Assembly (NCBI RefSeq): GCF_004522235.1
Contig: NZ_SDLT01000058.1
Span: 1-37,845, forward strand
Direction: 5' to 3'
DNA length: 37,845 nt
From: Amycolatopsis nivea
GTDB lineage: Bacteria; Actinomycetota; Actinomycetes; Mycobacteriales; Pseudonocardiaceae
Shown: piece by piece, positions 8,623 through 15,998 of the stretch
How the letters are laid out: each line of letters starts with the position of its first letter
How positions within the stretch are numbered: position 1 is the first letter of the stretch
The notes under the pieces: generated by a model
The model's database searches: none
Told to the model about the DNA's origin: nothing
What the model saw: only the letters and a program-made list of their open reading frames with translations
Translations under genes and position numbers: made by a program

Positions 8623-9411
8623 CTAGACGTAACGGGCAATGCCGCCGCCGACGTCGATCGTCGCGCCGGTCACGTAGGAGGCACGCGGCGAAAGCAGCGT
8701 GACGATGGGGAAAGCGACCTCTTCCGCGGTGCCGAGGCGACCCAGCGGAATGCCGCGGTCGGCCGCCAGCTCCGCCGACCAGTCCACAAAGGACAGCTCG
8801 CTGCCGGAGGCCTCGTACCGGCGGCGCCACTGTCCGGTGTCGACCAGGCCGAGGCAGACCGAGTTGACTCGCACGCCGTCCTCGGCCAATTCGGTCGCCA
8901 ACGTCGTGGAGAGATTGAGCAACGCCGCCCTCGCCGCCGAAGTGGCTGCCAACCGAGGTTCGGGCTGGCGCGCGAGGATCGCGTTCACGTTCACCACAGA
9001 CGGATTCGCCGCCGCCCGCAGCCACGGCAACGCGGCCCGGACGACGTGCAGGACCGAGAAGATCTTGAGGTGCAGCTCGTCCCGCCACTGGTCGTCGGTG
9101 GTCTCGGCGAGCCGCGCCATCAGCGACCGGCCCGCGTTGTTCACGACCCCGGCCAGGCCGCCCAGCTCGCGGGCGGCGTCGGCGACGAAGGTTTCCACCT
9201 GCGCCTGGTCGAGCACGTCGCAAGACGCGGTGTACAGCCGGGCACCCTCGGCACGGGGCAGGTCGGCGAGGGCCTTCTCCAGCCGGACGCCGTCGCGGGC
9301 GCAGGCGGCGACGTGCGCGCCCTCGGCCAGCAGCGCGGCCGCGGTCGCGAGCCCGACGCCGGAGCTGGCCCCGGTCACGAGCACCGCCGTACCCTTCAAT
9401 CCCAAATCCAC
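8623..9411 (-). CDS. SDR family protein with altered catalytic residues
   Basis: 262 residues. The Rossmann motif TGASSGVG is near residue 14 and NNAG near 90, so the fold and nucleotide binding look intact. In a normal SDR the catalytic Ser is followed by YxxxK. Here the corresponding segments read NVNA and TSAAR, giving Asn for Ser, Thr for Tyr and Arg for Lys. The codons on the minus strand at about 8933-8947 (ACT TCG GCG GCG AGG) confirm this. It starts at GTG 9411 after a GAAGGGAA site and lies 11 bases downstream of a second, canonical SDR. It may be a non-redox partner, a dehydratase-like enzyme or a pseudoenzyme. Confidence 0.8.
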   Translation of the reverse strand: MDLGLKGTAVLVTGASSGVGLATAAALLAEGAHVAACARDGVRLEKALADLPRAEGARLYTASCDVLDQAQVETFVADAARELGGLAGVVNNAGRSLMARLAETTDDQWRDELHLKIFSVLHVVRAALPWLRAAANPSVVNVNAILARQPEPRLAATSAARAALLNLSTTLATELAEDGVRVNSVCLGLVDTGQWRRRYEASGSELSFVDWSAELAADRGIPLGRLGTAEEVAFPIVTLLSPRASYVTGATIDVGGGIARYV

Positions 9412-9422
9412 GGGTTTTCCCT

Positions 9423-10163
9423 TCAGCTGCAGACGAATCCGCCGTCGACCACGAGGGTCTGGCCGGTGATGTAGGAGGCCGCGTCGGACAGCAGGAACGC
9501 CACCGAACCGACGACGTCCTCCGGCTGTTGCGGCCGGGTCAGCGCGCGGTTCATCGCGTACAGGTCGTGCCGTTCCTGCGGAATGCCCGCGGTGGCTTCG
9601 ACCTCGGTCAGCCCGGGCGCGACCGCGTTGACGGTCACGCCGTCCGGACCGCCGTCCCGCGCCATCGCACGGGTCATCGCGATCACCGCGCCCTTCGAGG
9701 CCACGTACTGGACCAGCCGCGGCGAGCCGTACAGCGCGGCGTCGGACGCGAGGTTCACGATGCGTCCGCCGGTCTGCGCGAGCTGCGGATACAGTGCGCG
9801 AGAGACGAGCCACGGGCCGCGCGCGTTGACGGTCATCAACGTGTCCCACGCTTCGACGTCCAGCTCCGCGAAGTGCTTGCCGCCCACGCCATCCGCCATC
9901 GCCGCGTTGTTCACCAAGCCGTGCAACGGGCCGAGCTTCGCGACCGCGTCCGCCAAGGCCGCGACCGAATCCGGATCCGCGACATCCGTGTCGATCCGGT
10001 GCGCCTCAACGCCTTCCGCCCGCAACCGGGCGACCCCGTCCGCGGCCCGATCCGGAGAACGTTCGGCAATCACGACGCGACCGCCTTGACGCCCGATCTC
10101 GCGGGCGATCGCCCAGCCGAGCCCGCGCCCCGCGCCGGTGACCACATACAGCCGATCCTTCAT
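9423..10163 (-). CDS. SDR family oxidoreductase (dihydrodiol-dehydrogenase candidate)
   Basis: 246 residues, canonical short-chain dehydrogenase. TGAGRGLG at residues 9-16 binds NAD(P), DTDVAD near 60 contacts adenine, NNAAM is near 88, and the catalytic Ser/Tyr/Lys are in NLASD...YVASKG. The C-terminal DGGFVCS is family typical. The ATG overlaps the stop of the alpha/beta hydrolase gene (ATGA). In a locus with a Rieske oxygenase and a ring-cleavage enzyme, oxidation of a cis-dihydrodiol to a catechol is the natural guess. A hydroxy-intermediate further down the pathway is an equally open possibility. Confidence 0.87.
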   Translation of the reverse strand: MKDRLYVVTGAGRGLGWAIAREIGRQGGRVVIAERSPDRAADGVARLRAEGVEAHRIDTDVADPDSVAALADAVAKLGPLHGLVNNAAMADGVGGKHFAELDVEAWDTLMTVNARGPWLVSRALYPQLAQTGGRIVNLASDAALYGSPRLVQYVASKGAVIAMTRAMARDGGPDGVTVNAVAPGLTEVEATAGIPQERHDLYAMNRALTRPQQPEDVVGSVAFLLSDAASYITGQTLVVDGGFVCS

Positions 10164-10948
10164 CGCGCCACCACCGAGTCCACTTGGGACAGGAAGTCCA
10201 GCACCTCGGCGGAAAACCGGCGCGGCGATTCCTGATTCGCCGCGTGCCCGCCGGGCAGCACTTCCAGTCGAGCACCCGGGATCGACGCGGCGAGCCGTCG
10301 CGACTCGGACACCCCGGTCACCTGGTCGTGCTCGCCGACGAGCACCAGCGTCGGCACCGAGATCCGCGCCAGCCGCGGGCCGTGATCCGTCTCGGCCATC
10401 GATTCCGCGGCGGACGTGTACCCGGGCAGCCGGATCCCCGCCATGATGTCCTCGACCCGTTGCGCCACCGCAGGATCCGCGCCGGGCGCGAGCAGCCGAG
10501 GCGCGCGCCGACGGGCGAATTCCGCCGCACCTACCCGGTTCAGTTCGCTCGGCCGGGCCCGCATCACCGCTGCGCGCTCGGAGTCGACGCCGGAGCCCCG
10601 GGTCGAATCGGCCAGCACCAGCGACCGCACGACCTCCGGGTAGTCCAGCGCGACGCGGGTCGCGATCACGCCGCCCCACGAGACACCCACGAGATGTGCG
10701 GGCGCCGCGTCCAGCGAGGTCAGCAGACGGCCGACGAGCGCCGCGTATCCGGCCATGCCCAGCGGCTTCTCCGGATCGGCCGAACCGCCGTAGCCCGGCG
10801 CGTCCCAAGCCAGCACCCGGTGTTTCGGCGCCAGACCAGCCAGCTGCGCGTCGAACGACGCGCTCGATCCGCCGATGCCGTGCAGCAACAGCACCGGACT
10901 GCCGTCCCCGGCGATCCGCACCCGCACACCGTCCACTGTGGAAGTCAC
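10160..10948 (-). CDS. Alpha/beta hydrolase (meta-cleavage-product hydrolase-like)
   Basis: 262 residues. LLHGIGG near residue 20 forms the oxyanion region, the nucleophile elbow is GVSWGG near 95, the acid is in VGEHDQVT, and the catalytic His is in PGGHAANQE near the C-terminus, so the triad is complete. The pattern resembles C-C bond hydrolases of the BphD/MhpC group and also 3-oxoadipate enol-lactonases. The GTG at 10948 overlaps the stop of the aspartate-dehydrogenase-like gene (GTGA). Its neighbour two genes upstream is an extradiol-type dioxygenase, so hydrolysis of a ring-cleavage product is the leading hypothesis. Confidence 0.82.
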   Translation of the reverse strand: MTSTVDGVRVRIAGDGSPVLLLHGIGGSSASFDAQLAGLAPKHRVLAWDAPGYGGSADPEKPLGMAGYAALVGRLLTSLDAAPAHLVGVSWGGVIATRVALDYPEVVRSLVLADSTRGSGVDSERAAVMRARPSELNRVGAAEFARRRAPRLLAPGADPAVAQRVEDIMAGIRLPGYTSAAESMAETDHGPRLARISVPTLVLVGEHDQVTGVSESRRLAASIPGARLEVLPGGHAANQESPRRFSAEVLDFLSQVDSVVAR

Positions 10949-11724
10949 CGGAACACCGCCCTCGGCGTCGCCAACGCTTCCAGCGCGGACAGCACCGCGT
11001 ACGGCACGACCTGGCTCGACGTCGGCGTCTGCGGCGACGGCCGGTTGCGGATCTCGAACCGGTACTCCCCCGCCGGACCGGCCGCGGTGATCACGTGCGA
11101 GGTCAACGGCGCGGCCGGATCGGCGATCACCGCCGCCTCCACGACGTCCCAATCCCGCACCGCCAGCGCCACCGACGCAGCCACGTTCGCCGACTTCGGG
11201 AAGGCCGCGGTGATCTCCCGCGCGGGCCCGCGCCGCAATTCGACCGGTGCGATCGCCTGCCGCAACGCCTCCGCCTCCGCCTCGGACATCCACGGCTGGA
11301 CCAGCGAAGACGCCTTCTTCGTCGTCTCGATGACCACCCGCTCGAACTGCCCGAGCAGCGCCGCCGAACGCAGCAGGTCGAGCCCGCCGATCGCGCCGGT
11401 CGACAAATGGACCGCGCCCGGGCCGGCCGCGAGCAGCTTCTCCAGCAGCCCGTCCGCCGCCAGCGCGCCGACCGAAACCACCAGCAGGTCGCACCCCGCC
11501 GACAGCACCTGCGGCCCCGCGTCCGCCAGCGCCCGCTGTCCCGCCGCCTCGACCACCAAGTCCGAAGTGGACAACAGCTCCGGCAGCGCGCACATCGGCA
11601 GTCCCGCCGGGGACAGCGCCGGATCGACGACCCCGGACAGCTCCGCGCCCGGCACCAGCCCGTCGCGCAACGCTTCCGCGACGACCGAGCCGATCGATCC
11701 CGCGCCCAGCACTCCTACCTTCAC
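10945..11724 (-). CDS. Aspartate dehydrogenase-like NAD(P)-dependent oxidoreductase
   Basis: 259 residues. The Rossmann motif GVLGAGSIG is at the very start, which supports the GTG at 11724. The catalytic domain carries the AspDH hallmarks FPKSANVAASVALA near 175 and EIRNRPSPQTPTSS near 230. Family members oxidise L-aspartate to iminoaspartate or do the reverse reductive amination. No quinolinate synthase (nadA) or nadC homologue is nearby, so a role in NAD synthesis is not supported. Placement inside a catabolic operon suggests it handles an amino- or imino-dicarboxylate, as might arise from an N-containing ring or amino-aromatic. It overlaps genes on both sides by 4 bases. Confidence 0.84.
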   Translation of the reverse strand: MKVGVLGAGSIGSVVAEALRDGLVPGAELSGVVDPALSPAGLPMCALPELLSTSDLVVEAAGQRALADAGPQVLSAGCDLLVVSVGALAADGLLEKLLAAGPGAVHLSTGAIGGLDLLRSAALLGQFERVVIETTKKASSLVQPWMSEAEAEALRQAIAPVELRRGPAREITAAFPKSANVAASVALAVRDWDVVEAAVIADPAAPLTSHVITAAGPAGEYRFEIRNRPSPQTPTSSQVVPYAVLSALEALATPRAVFR

Positions 11725-12647
11725 GACTGCCACCACGCCGAGTAGCCGGGGTCCGGCACGCCGCGCATGTGCGCGCGGACGTCCTTCGACGGCGGACCCG
11801 CGGTGCCCCACAGGTCGGACAGCTCCGGCGTGCGCCGCCACACCCGGCACAGCCACGCGTCTTCCTCCACCTGCGCGACCTCGGAGGTGTACTCGCAAAC
11901 GAGCCCGGCCGGGTCGGCGAAGTAGCCGAAGGTGTTGCTGCCCGGACCGTGCCTGCCGGGGCCCCACAGCGGCGTAACGCCGTTGTGCTTGAGCCGCCCG
12001 ATGCCGCGCATGAAGTGGTCGATCGAGTTCATCTCATACGCGATGTGGTTCACCGACGCGAATTCCGCCTGGTTGAACGCGATCACGTGGTGGTCGGCGT
12101 TGCAGCGCAGGAAGGCCATCTGGTGCTCGGACCAGTCCGAGATCCGCATGCCCAGCACCCGCGTGTAGAACTCGCAGGCCGCGTCGATGTCGACCGTGTT
12201 GAGCACGACGTGCGCCAGTTTCCGCGGCACCGCGGCGCGACCGTAAGGGTCGCCCGGGACGACCGCGTCGACCTCGGCGGACAGCTCCACCAGCCGGCCT
12301 TCCGGGTCGGCGAAACGCAGGCCGTACCCGCCGCCGACCTGGTCGAGCTTGCCGGGTTCGGTGACCAGCGGGACGCCGTGCGCGGCCAGCCGGGCGGCGG
12401 CCGCGTCGACCTCGCGCGGAGTGGCGACCGCGAACGCGATCTTGCCGAGCGCGTTCTGGTCGGCCTGTTCGAGCTGCAGCACGTGGTGCTCGTCGCCGGA
12501 ACCGCGCAGCCACACGGCGCCGCGGTCGGCTTCGACCTGCTGCAGCCCCCAGACTTCGCGGTAGAACTCGCCGGAATCGGCGCACTGCGTCGAACGCAGC
12601 GTCACCGCGCGCAGGGCGCGGAGCCGCGCGATGGGTTCGGCGGACAT
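11721..12647 (-). CDS. Type I extradiol dioxygenase-like VOC protein (catechol / 2,3-dihydroxybiphenyl dioxygenase-type)
   Basis: 308 residues made of two VOC modules, the normal layout of type I extradiol dioxygenases. The metal triad in the C-terminal module looks complete: His in KLAHVVLNT, His in SVNHIAYEM and Glu in LVCEYTSEV. ADHHVIAFNQ matches the conserved active-site strand of BphC-type enzymes. Fe(II)-dependent ring cleavage of a catechol-like intermediate is expected. The ATG at 12647 has a strong AGGAGG site. A C-terminal extension of about 40 residues (DAWLCRVWRR...) is longer than in the enzymes I remember. It lies 16 bases after the Rieske oxygenase gene. Confidence 0.85.
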   Translation of the reverse strand: MSAEPIARLRALRAVTLRSTQCADSGEFYREVWGLQQVEADRGAVWLRGSGDEHHVLQLEQADQNALGKIAFAVATPREVDAAAARLAAHGVPLVTEPGKLDQVGGGYGLRFADPEGRLVELSAEVDAVVPGDPYGRAAVPRKLAHVVLNTVDIDAACEFYTRVLGMRISDWSEHQMAFLRCNADHHVIAFNQAEFASVNHIAYEMNSIDHFMRGIGRLKHNGVTPLWGPGRHGPGSNTFGYFADPAGLVCEYTSEVAQVEEDAWLCRVWRRTPELSDLWGTAGPPSKDVRAHMRGVPDPGYSAWWQS

Positions 12648-12663
12648 GGGGCCTCCTGAAACG

Positions 12664-13722
12664 TCAGCGGGTCGGGGCGGGCACGGGCGCGGCGGGGGCC
12701 GGTGCGGCGGCGGGAGCGGCGAGCGCGGCGGCCTGGCGGCGGGCTTCCGACCGCAGCAACCGGCGCATCCGCACGAGCGCGATGTCGTGCTGGTACAGGT
12801 TTTCCCGGTCCCACGCGTCGAGCGGCATCGCCTCGGCCATCTCGCGGTCCTGCTCCAGCACCGCCCAGTGCCGGGCTTCGAGCCGGTTGCGGTAGAGGAC
12901 GCGCCAGCTGTCGCGTTCCCAGCCGGAAACCTTGCGGCAGCGCCAGAAGAAGGCCGCGTGCTGGGTCTCGTTGATCGCGCACAGCGCGGCGACGATGGTG
13001 AACGCGCCGCCCGGGCCGGCGGTGTCCGGGTACGGGATGTCGAGCGTGACCCACTGCGCGCCGGCGTCGGTGAGCTGCACCCAGTCGAAGTTCACGCCGC
13101 GCTGGTCGGTTTTCTCGAAGACGAACCCGTCGTCGATCGCGCGGATCTGGAAGACAGCCTCGCGCTTGCCGCCGAACATGGTGTGGCTGTTGCGGTGCAG
13201 GAACGCCCCGTGCATCGGGTCGAGCAGATTGTCCAGGGAGTAGCCGTACGGCGCGTCCCATTCGACGTAGCAGAGGAAGTTGTCCCACTCGCCGCCCGCG
13301 ATCGGGTCCGGCAGCTGCAACGGCGTCGGCTCGGCTGATTCGTCCAGGCCGAACCAGGCGAAAACGGCACCGGCGTGTTCCTCCGCGGGGAACGTCCGCA
13401 GCGCGCGACGGCCCTCCAGCGCACACCCCGGGCTGCCGGGGACCGACACGACGACACCGTCTCCGTCCACCTGCACGCCGTGGTAGTTGCAGGCGACCCG
13501 GTCGCCCATGTGCACGCCGAGCGAAAGCCGCGCGCCGCGGTGCGGACAGCGGTCTTCCTGTACGTGCACGACCCCGGCGGAGTCGCGCCAGAGCAGCAGT
13601 TGCTCCCCGGCCCGTTCGATGCGGGTCAGCTCGCCGCGTTTGACGGTGCCGGACGGGCACAGCGGGTACCAGCGGTCGCGCAGGCCCAGTGCCAGCAGCT
13701 CTTCGGCGGTTTTGGTCGCCAT
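12664..13722 (-). CDS. Rieske non-heme iron oxygenase, phthalate-dioxygenase-type alpha subunit
   Basis: 352 residues. The Rieske [2Fe-2S] ligands are C59, H61, C78 and H81 (CPHRG...CNYHG). The mononuclear iron site follows the family pattern NxxDxxHxxxxH at N165, D168, H171 and H176 (DNLLDPMHGAFLH). This is the single-subunit, homo-oligomeric type served by an FMN/[2Fe-2S] reductase, which the operon also encodes; no beta subunit is present. The C-terminal 25 residues are Ala/Pro low complexity. The start at 13722 overlaps the stop of the 73-residue gene (TGATG). Probable role: first oxidation of an aromatic acid, either dihydroxylation or O/N-demethylation. Confidence 0.92.
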   Translation of the reverse strand: MATKTAEELLALGLRDRWYPLCPSGTVKRGELTRIERAGEQLLLWRDSAGVVHVQEDRCPHRGARLSLGVHMGDRVACNYHGVQVDGDGVVVSVPGSPGCALEGRRALRTFPAEEHAGAVFAWFGLDESAEPTPLQLPDPIAGGEWDNFLCYVEWDAPYGYSLDNLLDPMHGAFLHRNSHTMFGGKREAVFQIRAIDDGFVFEKTDQRGVNFDWVQLTDAGAQWVTLDIPYPDTAGPGGAFTIVAALCAINETQHAAFFWRCRKVSGWERDSWRVLYRNRLEARHWAVLEQDREMAEAMPLDAWDRENLYQHDIALVRMRRLLRSEARRQAAALAAPAAAPAPAAPVPAPTR

Positions 13723-13943
13723 CACGCCTCCCCTGCCAGCCGCGCGAGTTCGGCGGTGAACGTCTCTTCGGTCCAGTCGGAGCCGTCCGCCGGGCGCAGG
13801 CCGCCCGCGTTGAGCGCGGAAACCACGCCGGGCAGGTCGTGCACGCCCCGGCCGTAGACGGCTTCCAGCTCGTCGGCCAGCGCGTTCTCGTAGCTCGTTG
13901 GCGGGGCGGTGCGGCTCTGCACCGGCCGCAGCTGCAGCGGCAT
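13722..13943 (-). CDS. Small recombinase-like HTH-domain protein linked to the Rieske oxygenase
   Basis: 73 residues from ATG 13943, preceded by a GAAGGGA site; a 20-residue longer version would start at 14003 but has no visible site. Its core, YENALADELEAVYGRGVHDLPGVVSALNAGGL followed by DWTEETFTAELARL (quoted in two pieces, residues about 18-70), has the spacing of the wing-less HTH seen in resolvase C-termini, and I recall such small proteins annotated as recombinase-like HTH beside Rieske oxygenases. A DNA-binding role is uncertain. Translational coupling (TGATG) to the oxygenase suggests it works with it, perhaps as an assembly or accessory factor. Confidence 0.65.
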   Translation of the reverse strand: MPLQLRPVQSRTAPPTSYENALADELEAVYGRGVHDLPGVVSALNAGGLRPADGSDWTEETFTAELARLAGEA

Positions 13944-14022
13944 CGGGCGTTCCCTTCGGTTCGTGGTGGGTCGGGCTTCGTGCGTGGCGATGCCGGTTCT
14001 CACCGGCGGTGCGCACGAGCCG

Positions 14023-14268
14023 TCAGGCGGCGGACGGGGCGAGCACGGCCTGCCCGGCGGCGGTGAGCACCGCGGGCACCCGGAGCCCCGGTCCGCGCGG
14101 CGCGGCCGGTTCGGGGGCGAGCAGGCCGGCCAGCTGGTGCCTGAGGGTCGGGTCGCAGCAGGCGAGGCCGTCGACGTAGAGGTGCGGTTCGCGGCTGCAC
14201 GTCATCTCCACGTGCCCCGCGGCGGCGGCGCGCAGCACGGCGAGCTGCCGGTGGGTGTGTCCGGCCAT
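14023..14268 (-). CDS. Small Cys/His-containing protein of unknown function
   Basis: 81 residues. The ATG at 14268 has a strong GAGGAG site, and the gene sits between two co-directional operon genes (25 bases after the reductase gene, 79 before the next), so I regard it as real. I do not recognise a family. The N-terminus is His rich (HTHRQ), the middle has MTCSREPHLYVDGLACCDP with three Cys, and the C-terminal third is Ala/Pro rich. The Cys/His content could bind a metal or cluster, but nothing proves it. No signal peptide or membrane segment. Confidence 0.62.
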   Translation of the reverse strand: MAGHTHRQLAVLRAAAAGHVEMTCSREPHLYVDGLACCDPTLRHQLAGLLAPEPAAPRGPGLRVPAVLTAAGQAVLAPSAA

Positions 14269-14293
14269 GGCCGGCTCCTCAGGATCGGTTCTT

Positions 14294-15232
14294 CTACAGA
14301 TCGAGCACGAGTTCGGCGGACCGGCACCGCGACACGCACAGCATCATGGTCCCGGAGGTCGCCTTCTCGTCGTCGTCGAGCACGAAATCGCGGTGGTCCG
14401 GTTCGCCGGAGAGCACCTTCGTTTCACAAGTCCCGCACACGCCCTCGCGGCACGAGGTCGGCACGGAAATCCCGGTGCGGCCGAGGGCGTCCACAATGGA
14501 CTCGTCGGCGGCGACCGCGACCCGGGTCCCGGAACCGGCGCACACGACGTCGAATCCCGTTCCCGGCGCGGCGGCCGGCGCCTCGGGGGCCCGGAAGCGT
14601 TCGACCCGCAAGGTCGCCGTTTCCGGCAAAGCCGCCTCGACCGCTTGGAGCAGCGGTTCCGGGCCGCAGCAGTGCACGACCGTTCCCGGGGCGAGCCCGG
14701 CCAGCCTCGCGGCCAGATCGGGCGGACCGCCGTGCTCGTCGTCGGCGTGCACTTCCAGCCGGTCCCCGGCGAGCCCGGAAAGCTCGTCCAGGAAAGCCAT
14801 TCCGCCGCGCGACCGTCCACAGTAGAGCATGGACCACGGCGCGAAGCCCGCCGCGAGCTGCCGGGCCATCGCGAGGATCGGGGTGACGCCGATGCCGCCG
14901 GCGATGAGCAGGTGCTCCGGGGCGTCGTGCAGTTCGAAGGTGTTGCGCGGGCCCTCGACGGGGACGACGCTCCCCGCGGTGAGCCGCTCGTGCACCCACG
15001 CGCTGCCGCCGCGCGAGGATTCCTCCCGCAGCACCGCGACCGTCCAGCTGTGCCGATCGGCCGGGTCGCCGCAGAGGGAGTACTCGCGCACCAGCCCGTT
15101 CGGCAGGTGCAGGGAAAGGTGCGCTCCCGGCTCCCAGACGGGCAGCGGCTTTCCTTCCGGATCGCGCAGTTCCACCTGCGTGACCCGGTCGGCCAGCCAC
15201 GTCGTCCGGTGCACCCGCAGCATCGTCGGCAT
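14294..15232 (-). CDS. Phthalate dioxygenase reductase-type electron transfer protein
   Basis: 312 residues. The flavin domain (1-100) has the REYSLCGDP flavin-binding motif, the NAD domain (105-215) has GGIGVTPILAMA and CGPEPLLQAVE, and the C-terminal domain (about 230-312) is a plant-type [2Fe-2S] ferredoxin with CREGVCGTC plus a distal Cys in MMLCVSRC. This order (flavin, NAD, ferredoxin) is that of PDR/VanB reductases. It passes electrons from NAD(P)H to the Rieske oxygenase. The ATG at 15232 has a modest AGAAGAGA site, 12 bases after the cupin stop. Confidence 0.93.
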   Translation of the reverse strand: MPTMLRVHRTTWLADRVTQVELRDPEGKPLPVWEPGAHLSLHLPNGLVREYSLCGDPADRHSWTVAVLREESSRGGSAWVHERLTAGSVVPVEGPRNTFELHDAPEHLLIAGGIGVTPILAMARQLAAGFAPWSMLYCGRSRGGMAFLDELSGLAGDRLEVHADDEHGGPPDLAARLAGLAPGTVVHCCGPEPLLQAVEAALPETATLRVERFRAPEAPAAAPGTGFDVVCAGSGTRVAVAADESIVDALGRTGISVPTSCREGVCGTCETKVLSGEPDHRDFVLDDDEKATSGTMMLCVSRCRSAELVLDL

Positions 15233-15244
15233 CGCGGTCTCTTC

Positions 15245-15763
15245 TCAGCGAGTGACGCCGTGCATCGGCGAGGTGGGCGGGTAGGTCGGCAGCTGCGGCT
15301 TCTGCGCGCCGATGATGACGCAGAACAGCGCGTCGGTGTCGCCGGCGTTGCGCAGGCTGCGCGGCACCCCGGCGGGCACGCGGATCAGGTCGCGGTAGCC
15401 GAGCACGCGGGTCGCGGTCTTGGTGCCGTCCTCGACGTCGTGCACGGTCACCTCCAGCGTGCCCTCGAGGACGAAGAACGCCTCTTCCACGTCGTGGTGG
15501 GTGTGCTCCGGGCCGATCGCGCCGACCGGCAGCCGCATGTTGGAGAAGGTGAAGTGCTCCGAGGGCAGCTGGCGCGCGTCGCCCTCGTGGTTGCCGGTCG
15601 CGCCGGAGCCGATGTAGCGGATCTGCGCGCGGCGGAACTCGTCGCCCTTCGCGGCGGCCTGGAAGCCGAGGGTGTCCCAGTCCTCGTACCGCGTCTCGCG
15701 AGCGGCGATGCACGAGTCGATGAGCTCCTCGAGTTCCTGGTGCTTGTTTTCGGTGGTGGTCAT
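15245..15763 (-). CDS. Cupin-domain protein, first gene of the catabolic operon
   Basis: 172 residues. After an alpha-helical N-terminus of about 65 residues comes one cupin barrel: motif 1 is PEHTHHDVEEAFFVLEG (metal ligands His, His, Glu) and motif 2 follows GDTDALFCVI with a weaker ligand set. The ATG at 15763 has a near-perfect GGAGGAG site. Single-domain cupins in such operons may be isomerases, dioxygenases or substrate-binding proteins, and I cannot choose among them. It is the promoter-proximal gene, divergent from the aldehyde dehydrogenase across a 235-base control region. Confidence 0.82.
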   Translation of the reverse strand: MTTTENKHQELEELIDSCIAARETRYEDWDTLGFQAAAKGDEFRRAQIRYIGSGATGNHEGDARQLPSEHFTFSNMRLPVGAIGPEHTHHDVEEAFFVLEGTLEVTVHDVEDGTKTATRVLGYRDLIRVPAGVPRSLRNAGDTDALFCVIIGAQKPQLPTYPPTSPMHGVTR

Positions 15764-15812
15764 CGCGGGGCAACTCCTCCGGTGGTCCTCGGCGGGCTCG
15801 CCGCCGAATGCC

Positions 15813-15822
15813 TTAGGTCTAA
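15813..15822. promoter_or_regulatory. TTAGGYCTAA operator copy 1
   Basis: TTAGGTCTAA, an imperfect palindrome that is flanked on the right by GAG. It lies about 11 bases downstream of the predicted start of the operon transcript. It is the copy nearest to the cupin gene, a position suited to repression by roadblock or by overlap with the early transcript. Confidence 0.6.
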
Positions 15823-15837
15823 GAGACTTACTGATAA

Positions 15838-15872
15838 GGGTTGTACCCCGAGGGCTGTGATCCGCACAACCC
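15838..15872 (-). promoter_or_regulatory. Predicted promoter of the catabolic operon inside an inverted repeat
   Basis: On the minus strand a -35-like TTGTGC (15869-15864) and a -10-like TACAAC (15845-15840) are separated by 18 bases. The same segment is bounded by a perfect 7-bp inverted repeat, GGGTTGT (15838-15844) and ACAACCC (15866-15872). Operator copies lie on both sides. The promoter call is a consensus match only. Confidence 0.4.
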
Positions 15873-15873
15873 C

Positions 15874-15883
15874 TTAGGCCTAA
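15874..15883. promoter_or_regulatory. TTAGGYCTAA operator copy 2 (perfect palindrome)
   Basis: TTAGGCCTAA, an exact 10-bp palindrome, just upstream of the predicted -35 of the minus-strand operon. It lies 61 bases from copy 1 and 67 bases from copy 3. Confidence 0.65.
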
Positions 15884-15929
15884 AATTCTTTCCGGCGGTC
15901 TCCCGGCGGCTCGCGTGCAGCGCCAGGCC

Positions 15930-15950
15930 TTGACGAAATCTTAGGTCTAA
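15930..15950 (+). promoter_or_regulatory. Aldehyde dehydrogenase promoter element with operator copy 3
   Basis: A -35-like TTGACG (15930-15935) is followed by TTAGGTCTAA (15941-15950), which would fall in the promoter spacer. No convincing -10 was found. A MarR-type protein bound here would block RNA polymerase at the aldehyde dehydrogenase promoter. Confidence 0.5.
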
Positions 15951-15998
15951 GGTTTCCTCGGTCGCACCCCTCGTCATCCGCGCCGAAAGGACGTCGCC

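Noticed and set aside
9423..10163. Frameshift or degeneration in the second SDR
   Set aside because: All motifs and the overlap with the upstream gene are intact; only the neighbouring SDR (8623-9411) is atypical.
2931..15763. A complete nicotinate (nic) pathway
   Set aside because: Only a NicC-like enzyme is seen; there is no 2,5-dihydroxypyridine dioxygenase, N-formylmaleamate deformylase or maleate isomerase that I can recognise.
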